Of a stretch of 39,147 bases of DNA, positions 27,186-33,734 are shown in pieces. Numbering within the stretch: the stretch's first letter is position 1; each line of letters opens with the position of its first letter. The notes beneath the pieces were generated by a model. It worked only from the letters and a program-made list of their open reading frames with translations. It searched no databases and had not been told where the DNA came from. A program made the position numbers and the translations under genes. This stretch comes from Gallionella sp. (GTDB taxonomy: Bacteria > Pseudomonadota > Gammaproteobacteria > Burkholderiales > Gallionellaceae): assembly GCA_025350705.1 (NCBI GenBank), contig JANXXH010000014.1, forward strand, positions 1 through 39,147, given 5' to 3'.

Positions 27186-27193
27186 ATTATACT
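27186..27193. promoter_or_regulatory. Overlapping divergent -10 elements (purL / nnrD)
   Basis: On the minus strand, 27191-27186 reads TATAAT, a perfect -10 for purL. On the plus strand, 27188-27193 reads TATACT, a good -10 for nnrD. The two hexamers overlap by four bases. No convincing -35 is seen for either. Bidirectional promoters with shared -10 regions are documented in bacteria. A plus-strand start near 27200 would exclude the ATG at 27194. Confidence 0.5.
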
Positions 27194-27226
27194 ATGCAGA
27201 CTTTGCAAACCAGGATCGAGTTACTT

Positions 27227-28072
27227 ATGAGCAAACGAATCGCTGAGATCACCCAAAAGCAAGTTGCCAGACTATTGCCGAAACGCCCGCGCGACAGCCA
27301 CAAAGGGCTATTCGGAACGGTCGCGGCGATCGGCGGATCCTCCGGCATGATCGGTGCCCCTCTCATGGCGGCTCGCGCCGCGCTCAAGCTCGGGGCAGGT
27401 TGCGTGCATGTCGGCCTGCTGGCGGAGAACGCGCCGAGCGTGGATATGCTTCAACCGGAACTGATGCTGCATTCGGCCTCCGATGCGCTGCACTTACCCG
27501 GAGTGGACGTGCTGGCGATCGGCGGCGGACTCGGCAACGACATGGTGGCGCAAAAGATGTTCTATGATGCCCTGCACAGCAAAGCAGCGCTGGTGCTGGA
27601 TGCCGACGCGCTGAATATCCTCGCGCAGAGCACCGAGCTGCACACCCTGCTATTGGCTCGCAAGAGCGCAACTGTGCTCACGCCACACCCCGGTGAAGCG
27701 GCAAATTTATTGGCTTGCAGCTCGAAAGTTGTGCAGACAGACCGCGTTGCAGCAGTGCAAAAACTGGCGCAAAAATTCGCGTGCAGCGTGGTACTGAAGG
27801 GCGCAGACAGCCTGTGCGTCACCAGCGACGGTAAATTGTTCGTGAACAAGACCGGCAATCCCGGCATGAGCAGCGCCGGCATGGGCGATGTGCTGACCGG
27901 CATGATCGCCGCCTTTATCGCGCAAGGACTGACGGCAGACCACGCAATGCTGTTGGCCGTGCATCTGCACGGTGCGGCGGGAGATGCGCTGGCTAAGCAA
28001 GGAACCGCCATCGGTATGACAGCCAGTGACGTTACCGAATGGGCGCGCTGGTTGCTGAATCATTGGCAATAA
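27227..28072 (+). CDS. nnrD: ADP-dependent NAD(P)H-hydrate dehydratase (YjeF C-terminal domain)
   Basis: A 281-residue ribokinase-like repair enzyme that dehydrates damaged (S)-NAD(P)HX to NAD(P)H. Visible motifs are SHKGLFGTVAAIGGSSGMIG near the start, VDVLAIGGGLG, LVLDADALN, TPHPGEAANLL and the nucleotide loop NPGMSSAGMGDVLTGMIAAF. The usual loop is GNPGMASGGTGDVL, so SAGMG is a mild variant with the catalytic Asp kept. The N-terminal NAD(P)HX epimerase domain found in fused YjeF proteins is absent, so an epimerase should be encoded elsewhere. I chose ATG 27227 because AGGA precedes it and because a TATACT box overlaps the earlier ATG (27194, adding 11 residues). Confidence 0.93.
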   Translation: MSKRIAEITQKQVARLLPKRPRDSHKGLFGTVAAIGGSSGMIGAPLMAARAALKLGAGCVHVGLLAENAPSVDMLQPELMLHSASDALHLPGVDVLAIGGGLGNDMVAQKMFYDALHSKAALVLDADALNILAQSTELHTLLLARKSATVLTPHPGEAANLLACSSKVVQTDRVAAVQKLAQKFACSVVLKGADSLCVTSDGKLFVNKTGNPGMSSAGMGDVLTGMIAAFIAQGLTADHAMLLAVHLHGAAGDALAKQGTAIGMTASDVTEWARWLLNHWQ

Positions 28073-28121
28073 ACTATTTCGCTTTGCCGATTCTTTCTCT
28101 ACGGCTTGATTTGCTTTGACC

Positions 28122-28877
28122 GTGAATTTTCCAATCGACATCTCCGAAGAATCCGGTGTGCGCTACCTGCACTTCGGCTCGACCTGGATACAAGGCGCGA
28201 TGCGCATCGCGCGCCCGTGGAATCTGGAGCTGGAATATACCCAGGAGATGATGGTTTCGTTGCTGCTGCGCGATGATTCACGCTGGCCGCGCAAGGTACT
28301 GACAATCGGATTGGGCACTGCTTCCCTGACCAAATTCCTGTATCGCAATCACCCGCTCGCGCATCTGACTGTGGTGGAAATCGAACCCGCCGTGGTCGCC
28401 GCCGCGCGGCAATTCTTCAAACTGCCTGAAGATCCCAAGCGCATCGATCTCGTCATCGGCGATGGTGCGGAATATATGCTGAACAACAACAATAGATTTG
28501 ACCTTATCCTGGTGGATGGCTTCGACGAAAACGCGCGTCCCGGTGCACTGGATACCTTGCCGTTCTATCAATCGTGTCGCGCGCACTTGAGCGATGACGG
28601 CATCCTGGCGGTCAACCTGCTCGCACGCAGTCGCGGCTTCGAGGCCAGTTCGTTACGCATCATGGAAGCCTTTTCAGATAGAGCATTGGTTTTTCCTTCA
28701 TGCGAAAGCGGCAATGCAATTGCGTTCGCGGCAGCAAGAAATCTTGTCAAAGTCTCTTTCAGCGACCTGAAAGAAAACGCGCTGGCGCTGAAGGAATCAA
28801 CCGGATTGAATCTGCTGCCCACGTTGGCGCGGCTGGCACAAGCCAAGACCTGCTTGAATGACACGCTGATGCTGTGA
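28122..28877 (+). CDS. Spermidine-synthase-fold (SpeE-like) protein
   Basis: A 251-residue Rossmann-fold protein of the spermine/spermidine synthase family. Recognisable parts are VRYLHFGSTWIQGAMRI at the N-terminus, the nucleotide-binding loop VLTIGLGTASLTKFLY, the acidic strand end VVEIEP, GDGAEYML and LILVDGFDE. In true aminopropyltransferases the catalytic Asp lies in a D-x-x-D segment; here the matching segment reads DGFDE, so an Asp is present but the context differs. The N-terminal beta domain is much shortened. It may be a methyltransferase-like relative rather than a polyamine enzyme. The start is GTG 28122 or TTG 28116; neither has a ribosome site. It lies 49 bases after nnrD. Confidence 0.78.
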   Translation: MNFPIDISEESGVRYLHFGSTWIQGAMRIARPWNLELEYTQEMMVSLLLRDDSRWPRKVLTIGLGTASLTKFLYRNHPLAHLTVVEIEPAVVAAARQFFKLPEDPKRIDLVIGDGAEYMLNNNNRFDLILVDGFDENARPGALDTLPFYQSCRAHLSDDGILAVNLLARSRGFEASSLRIMEAFSDRALVFPSCESGNAIAFAAARNLVKVSFSDLKENALALKESTGLNLLPTLARLAQAKTCLNDTLML

Positions 28878-28901
28878 CCCATCATGCGGCTTTGCTCCGC
28901 C

Positions 28902-28940
28902 CAAAAACAAAGGGCGGGGGATCAGCCCGCCCTTTGCTTT
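28902..28940. terminator. Bidirectional intrinsic terminator
   Basis: An 11-bp perfect stem pairs 28908-28918 with 28926-28936. Reading on the minus strand the stem is followed by GTTTTTGG, and on the plus strand by CTTTG. It lies between convergent genes and is stronger for the cytochrome gene. Confidence 0.85.
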
Positions 28941-28974
28941 GCAGCACTCTTCTCCTACATGACCTTGCGCAAAA

Positions 28975-29502
28975 TCAACTCTTTCTGCGCAACACCATCC
29001 TTTCCATCAAACCATCTTTCATGATGAATTGATGCTTGATCGCACCGAGCAGATGCACTACCACCAGAACGATCAATACCGTCACCAGCATTTCGTGAAC
29101 CTCGTGTGCAAACACATGTTCATAACCATCTTTCTTCGGCAGCAAATTCGCATTGCCTGCCAGAAGCGCTTTGCCAGCACCGCCTGAGACAAGTGTCAGC
29201 GCTCCGCTCACCGGCAACACGAACAGCACGGTATACAAAATATGATGGATACCCTTGGCTACTTTATCCATCGCCGTCTGCCCCAAGGGAGGCGGCATAC
29301 CATCTTTGCTGCGAAACAATAAACGCGTCACGGTCAACAATAGAACCGCGGCACCTACTGCAATATGCGTGATATATCCGGCCAACGTTGCCTTGCTATC
29401 TTCCGTTGCGTCAGCCAGGCTATCGCCAAGATACCAAGCGGCGATTAACAATGCCAAGGTCAGCCAATGAACGGTCACCATGCGCTTGCTGTATTGCTTC
29501 AT
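28975..29502 (-). CDS. Cytochrome b561 family protein
   Basis: A 175-residue inner-membrane dihaem b-type cytochrome with four membrane helices, the normal size. Helix 1 begins MVTVHWLTLALLIAAWYLG with haem-ligand candidate His12. Others are in ITHIAVGAAVLLL, GIHHILYTVLFVLPVSG and EVHEMLVTVLIVLVVVHLLG. Members move electrons from quinol or ascorbate-like donors, and some partner with superoxide or peroxide reduction; the partner is not apparent here. The gene is monocistronic. GGGGAG is eight bases before the ATG and can be covered by an RNA hairpin (see 29512-29543). Confidence 0.92.
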   Translation of the reverse strand: MKQYSKRMVTVHWLTLALLIAAWYLGDSLADATEDSKATLAGYITHIAVGAAVLLLTVTRLLFRSKDGMPPPLGQTAMDKVAKGIHHILYTVLFVLPVSGALTLVSGGAGKALLAGNANLLPKKDGYEHVFAHEVHEMLVTVLIVLVVVHLLGAIKHQFIMKDGLMERMVLRRKS

Positions 29503-29511
29503 ACTTTAACT

Positions 29512-29543
29512 CCCCAAATTTATGAAATAAGCCCAAATTGGGG
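29512..29543 (-). promoter_or_regulatory. Leader hairpin covering the cytochrome b561 ribosome site
   Basis: In the minus-strand transcript, CCCCAATTT (29543-29535) pairs with AAATTTGGGG (29521-29512) with one bulged base. The GGGG of the ribosome site GGGGAG lies inside the stem. The same 5' strand can instead pair with the adjacent TTTGGG. This gives two alternative folds, one hiding and one freeing the ribosome site. The rest of 29544-29745 is AT-rich and shows no gene. Confidence 0.4.
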
Positions 29544-29745
29544 AATCAATGAGATAGCCCCGTTTCTGTTAAGTTCCATTTATTTTGATAAGACCTCAAT
29601 TTACCATATCCTTGCTACGCCGCATTTGATATGGCCACTTTCAATTTATGGATTATAAAATAATTCACCGGGTACTGCTGCGATTTACTCTCTGACCGCT
29701 AACGCGGTATGCTGGCCGCATTGCATCGCAATGGTATAGAGCGAC

Positions 29746-32310
29746 ATGAGTACAGTCAACGACGAACAGCTAATCTCAGGGCTAAGCACGGCAGAAGCAC
29801 AAAGACGCCTGGCGGATTTCGGATACAACGAGTTGAACCCGCCCCTTCCACGCCACGTGTGGCACATCATTGCCGATGTGTTGCGCGAACCGATGTTCCT
29901 GTTGCTGATCTCGGCTGGTGGTATTTATCTGCTGCTGGGCAGTATCGGAGACGCATTGATGCTGCTGTTCTTCGTGGTGCTCGTCATAGGCCTGACCGTA
30001 TTCCAGCAGCGCAAGAGCGAACGGGTGCTGGAGGCGTTGCGCGACCTGTCCAGCCCGCGCGCACTGGTGATACGCGATGGCCAGCGTCAACGCATCGCTG
30101 GACGCGAGGTGGTGCAAGGCGATTTGATGTTGTTCAAAGAAGGAGATCGCGTCGCCGCAGATGCCGTGCTGCTTAGTTGCAATAGCTTGCTAGCCGATGA
30201 ATCCATGCTGACTGGTGAATCGGTTCCGGTGCGTAAACATGAAGGCAACAAAGACGCGATAGTTCAACAGCCAGGCGGGGATGATCAGCCGTTCGTGTAC
30301 GCAGGAACAGTACTGGTGCAAGGCAGCGGCATCGGACTGGTGACCGCGACCGGCAAGTCCGGCACCATCGGGCAGATCGGAAAATCACTGGAGAGCGCTC
30401 GATCGGGCATCTCGCCACTGCGCATCCAGACCGACAGACTGGTGCGTCGTCTGGCGATTCTGGCTGGCACACTATGCGTAGTGCTGGTGCTTGCCTATGG
30501 CATCGTGCATGACCACTGGCTCGATGCGTTGCTGGCGGGCATCAGTCTGGCGATGGCTGCATTGCCGGAAGAATTCCCGGTGATCCTGTCGGTGTTCATG
30601 GCGCTGGGTGCGTGGCGCATCTCGCGGCGAAACGTGCTGACGCGGCGGCTGGATGCGATCGAAACACTGGGCGCAACCACCGTGCTATGCGTGGACAAGA
30701 CCGGCACGCTGACCGAGAATCGCATGGTGATCCGCAAGTTGTATAGCGGAAATCAGATGCTGAATGTTGATGCCCACAGCGAGTTGCCGGAACCCTGGCA
30801 CGAGCTGGTGGAATTCGGCATCCTCGCCAGCGAGCGCGATCCGTTCGACCCCATGGAGCGCGCCCTGCACGAACTGGGCAAGCGCACCTTAAGCGGCAGC
30901 GAACACCTGCATGACGAGTGGCAACTGGTGCACGAATACAGCCTGTCACCGGAATTGCTGGCCATGTCGCACGTCTGGCAAGGCGATGGTCAGCCGCACC
31001 ACATCGTCGCGGCCAAAGGCGCGCCGGAAGCCATCATAGACCTGTGCCATTTATCCGAAGCAGAAGCTCGCGCTATCGAGCAAGTGGCCGCCGAGATGGC
31101 GGACCAAGGCCTGCGCGTGCTGGGTGTGGCGCGCGCAAAACTCAAACCCGGCCAAGGATCAGGATTGCAAACGGAGCAGCGTTGGCCGGCACAACAACAC
31201 GACATCGAATTTTATTTTGTCGGCCTGCTCGGCCTGCAAGACCCGCTGCGCGCGGATGCGCGGGAATCCATCGCGCTGTGCCACGAAGCAGGTATCCGTG
31301 TGGTGATGATCACCGGCGACCATGCGCGCACCGCGCAGGCGATTGCCCGCGAGCTGGGTTTACCATCCACGCAAATTTTATCCGGCAGCGAGATGGATAG
31401 CCTGTCAAATAAAGCATTGCGTGCGCGAGTGCGCGACGTGCAAGTATTCGCGCGCATCGTGCCGCAGCAAAAATTACGCCTCGTGGAAGCCTTCAAGGCC
31501 AATGGCGAAATCGTCGCGATGACCGGCGACGGCGTGAACGATGCGCCCGCGCTCAAGTCGGCACACATCGGCGTGGCGATGGGCAAGCGCGGCACCGACG
31601 TGGCGCGCGAAGCCGCCGGACTGGTGCTGCTCAACGACGACTTCGCTTCACTGGCCGCCACCATTCGTTTGGGGCGGCGCATCTACGACAACCTGCGCAA
31701 GGCGATGAGCTACACACTGGCGGTGCATATCGCCATCGTCGGCATGGCGCTGTTGCCGGTGCTGCTCGGATATCCGTTGCTGTTGCTGCCAGCACATATC
31801 ATGTTTCTGGAGCTCATCATCAACCCAACCTGCGCTATCGCATTCGAGGCAGAACCGGAAGAGTCCAACGTGATGCGTCGCCCACCGCGCGACCAGAACG
31901 AAATGCTGTTCGGCGGCAGGATCATGCTGGGCAGTTTATTGCAAGGCACGGCCGCATTGGCGGTTGCCGTGGCGATCTATGCCTGGTCGCTCAGCGCTGG
32001 CATGAATGAAGACACGGTACGCGCATTGGTGTTCGTTGCAATGGTAACGGGAAACATCGCGCTGATATTTTCCAACCGCACACTGGACACATTCGGAAGC
32101 AGCATCATGGAGCGCCGCAACCCGGCTCTGTGGTGGATAGTGCTGGGCGCCAGTGTCGTGTTAACGGTAGTCTTGAGCGTGCCGATGTTGCGCGGGTTAT
32201 TCCATTTTTCCGGTGAGGCGCTTCATATCCTGGGAGTTGGCGTGCTGGCGGCTCTCTGCGTACTGCTGCTCAGCACAGGAGTGAAGCACACGCTGGGAAT
32301 CAGAAAGTAA
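29746..32310 (+). CDS. Cation-translocating P-type ATPase
   Basis: An 854-residue inner-membrane pump of the P2-like group. The order is complete: N-terminal cation ATPase segment, two helices, actuator domain with TGES (MLTGESVPVRKH), helices 3-4, the phosphorylation loop DKTGTLTENR (Asp317), KGAPEAI in the nucleotide domain, MITGDHARTAQAIA, GDGVNDAPALKSAHIGVAMG, and six C-terminal helices (ten in total). The metal-transport CPC motif is absent. Helix 4 reads ALPEEFPVI where calcium pumps have PEGLP; helix 6 reads FLELIINPTCAIAFEAEP with Glu in place of the calcium-site Asn. Both changes match an uncharacterised bacterial subfamily, so the ion is unknown. No good ribosome site is seen. It stands alone in its operon. 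Confidence 0.93.
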   Translation: MSTVNDEQLISGLSTAEAQRRLADFGYNELNPPLPRHVWHIIADVLREPMFLLLISAGGIYLLLGSIGDALMLLFFVVLVIGLTVFQQRKSERVLEALRDLSSPRALVIRDGQRQRIAGREVVQGDLMLFKEGDRVAADAVLLSCNSLLADESMLTGESVPVRKHEGNKDAIVQQPGGDDQPFVYAGTVLVQGSGIGLVTATGKSGTIGQIGKSLESARSGISPLRIQTDRLVRRLAILAGTLCVVLVLAYGIVHDHWLDALLAGISLAMAALPEEFPVILSVFMALGAWRISRRNVLTRRLDAIETLGATTVLCVDKTGTLTENRMVIRKLYSGNQMLNVDAHSELPEPWHELVEFGILASERDPFDPMERALHELGKRTLSGSEHLHDEWQLVHEYSLSPELLAMSHVWQGDGQPHHIVAAKGAPEAIIDLCHLSEAEARAIEQVAAEMADQGLRVLGVARAKLKPGQGSGLQTEQRWPAQQHDIEFYFVGLLGLQDPLRADARESIALCHEAGIRVVMITGDHARTAQAIARELGLPSTQILSGSEMDSLSNKALRARVRDVQVFARIVPQQKLRLVEAFKANGEIVAMTGDGVNDAPALKSAHIGVAMGKRGTDVAREAAGLVLLNDDFASLAATIRLGRRIYDNLRKAMSYTLAVHIAIVGMALLPVLLGYPLLLLPAHIMFLELIINPTCAIAFEAEPEESNVMRRPPRDQNEMLFGGRIMLGSLLQGTAALAVAVAIYAWSLSAGMNEDTVRALVFVAMVTGNIALIFSNRTLDTFGSSIMERRNPALWWIVLGASVVLTVVLSVPMLRGLFHFSGEALHILGVGVLAALCVLLLSTGVKHTLGIRK

Positions 32311-32322
32311 TAATCAACAATA

Positions 32323-32346
32323 AAGCCGGTTGGACACACCCGGCTT
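32323..32346. terminator. Bidirectional terminator between the P-type ATPase and the barrel gene
   Basis: AAGCCGG (32323-32329) pairs with CCGGCTT (32340-32346) around a ten-base loop. On the minus strand TTTATTGTTG follows. Both flanking genes point toward it. Confidence 0.65.
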
Positions 32347-32368
32347 GATGTCACAAAGCAACTCCGCA

Positions 32369-33127
32369 TTAGAACTTGGCAGAAACCAGTGCTCCGATTC
32401 CGCGATCAGGGCTGCCGTTGGCAAACCCCTTGAGCACATAGCCTTGTATCTTTAGCTTCTTGTCGATCTTGTGACTTACATAAACCATAAGCTCCCGCTG
32501 CTCCCCCGTTGTCGCTGAAGGGCTCTGGGATAAATCCATCTCGGCACCGCCGCTTGTTTGCGCGGTGAATTGGTAGGCTCCCCCGAGGTATCCATAGGCC
32601 GCTCCTTGCATAGCAATCCCGGGAGGACTACCCAGAATCTTATAGCCCAACGAACCCATAGCGGTGAACTTACCCAAGCTTTGGTAAACATCCACTTGCG
32701 CCGCATAATCATCTTGACCCGAACCCAACCCCGCATCTGCCGTGGCCAGTTTAATTTTGCCGGTTAAATCTATAGCGGATTTTGATCCACTGCCTTCATA
32801 AACGTTGTAAGTTACTGCTGCGATCATGTCACCCAAGCCATATCGCGAAGTTGTGGTTTTGGTTGTGGTTGTGGCCATAGGGCCAATGCCGGGCACAACT
32901 CCGCTCGAACCGGAAATCCAAAGGTAAGGGACGGTCAACTTGAATAACCAATGGCCGGTCTCGCACTTACCGATTACCGGGATGGAAAGTATATTGGTGG
33001 TGTTGGCCGTGCCGTATTTGCCGGAACTAAAATCAAACCCGGTGGATAAAGTTAAGCTGCCATCAACAGCGCATGCGCCTTTCGCGATAAATGACGACAA
33101 CAAAATTATTACAAACTTGCTCTTCAT
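32369..33127 (-). CDS. Outer-membrane beta-barrel protein (transporter/MetA-like)
   Basis: A 252-residue exported protein with signal peptide MKSKFVIILLSSFIAKGACA-VD. The mature chain is built of alternating strands: GSLTLSTGFDFSSGKYG, HWLFKLTVPYLWISGSSG, SRYGLGDMIAAVTYNVYEG, SAIDLTGKIKLATAD and AAQVDVYQSLGKF. It ends in a C-terminal phenylalanine (GALVSAKF), the usual barrel-assembly signal. This pattern resembles the transporter/phenol-degradation MetA-like barrel family. Substrate unknown. I chose ATG 33127; the frame runs 25 codons further through a hairpin without a good start. A Thr-rich loop (TTTTKTTTS) is unusual. A single terminator-like stem separates it from the upstream gene. Confidence 0.82.
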   Translation of the reverse strand: MKSKFVIILLSSFIAKGACAVDGSLTLSTGFDFSSGKYGTANTTNILSIPVIGKCETGHWLFKLTVPYLWISGSSGVVPGIGPMATTTTKTTTSRYGLGDMIAAVTYNVYEGSGSKSAIDLTGKIKLATADAGLGSGQDDYAAQVDVYQSLGKFTAMGSLGYKILGSPPGIAMQGAAYGYLGGAYQFTAQTSGGAEMDLSQSPSATTGEQRELMVYVSHKIDKKLKIQGYVLKGFANGSPDRGIGALVSAKF

Positions 33128-33163
33128 GCAGTTAAGTTCTTTCAAATTATTAGGTAAAGAACA

Positions 33164-33194
33164 AATAACCCCCCGGTAAAACCGGAGGGTTATT
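33164..33194. terminator. Hairpin after the Arg/Glu-repeat protein gene
   Basis: Bases 33164-33177 pair with 33181-33194 around AAA, a 14-position stem with one C-A mismatch. On the minus strand TTGTTCTTT follows. It probably ends the 33237-33566 transcript, though partial read-through into the barrel gene is possible. Confidence 0.65.
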
Positions 33195-33236
33195 GGATGC
33201 ACTCCCGAAAAATAGGAGGTTATCTTAGTGTGCTAA

Positions 33237-33566
33237 TTAACGGCGACCCGCGCTTTCAGGACGCTCGGCTACTTCGGGACGCTCTGTCCTTTCGGGACGC
33301 TCCGCCCTTTCGGAACGATCGACACTGTGTTTTTCCGCCATTTCCGCACGCTTTTCTGCTATTCGCGTTTCGTTGGCTTCAATGTGTTTAGCGGCAGTTT
33401 GCAGACCTTTGTTGTCGGTATCCTTAGCCAGATTGTCACCGACGCTTTTCTCGGCCTGCTCAAGCGGCGCTTTTGTCGTAGTTGTTTCTTCAGCAGCATA
33501 GCTCACGCTTGCAGCACCCAATATAAATACTGCTCCAGTTACGATTGCAAATTTAGTTTTGTTCAT
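33237..33566 (-). CDS. Small exported protein with Arg/Glu/Pro repeats
   Basis: A 109-residue protein with signal peptide MNKTKFAIVTGAVFILGAAS ending at SYAA. The mature part is highly charged: a Thr-rich start, a predicted helical stretch (HIEANETRIAEKRAEMAEKH), then a C-terminal low-complexity tail of six-residue units AERPER, TERPEV, AERPES. The tail is coded by four 18-bp repeats. No family is recognised; it is likely an intrinsically disordered periplasmic protein. AAGGAT lies six bases before ATG 33566. The frame open upstream (MKGSV) lacks a site. The 168 bases between this gene and uup show no gene. Confidence 0.75.
   Translation of the reverse strand: MNKTKFAIVTGAVFILGAASVSYAAEETTTTKAPLEQAEKSVGDNLAKDTDNKGLQTAAKHIEANETRIAEKRAEMAEKHSVDRSERAERPERTERPEVAERPESAGRR
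33254..33325. repeat. Four tandem 18-bp repeats coding the charged tail
   Basis: Units lie at 33254-33271, 33272-33289, 33290-33307 and 33308-33325. The plus-strand core is TTCGGGACGCTC, varied at a few bases, the last unit most. Each unit encodes six residues, so unit gain or loss would keep the frame. Confidence 0.8.
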
Positions 33567-33734
33567 GACGGATCCTTTCAAATATATTAAATGTTCTTTG
33601 CATCGGTTTCACTCCGAAAAGCAAAATCTCTGTATGTTTATTCTACTACAAAGTCACCTTCAGAGATGATGTCCACTACAAAAAAAGCGAACCCGATATA
33701 ACGAAACAATCAGGCATAACTTCCGACAAACTGC

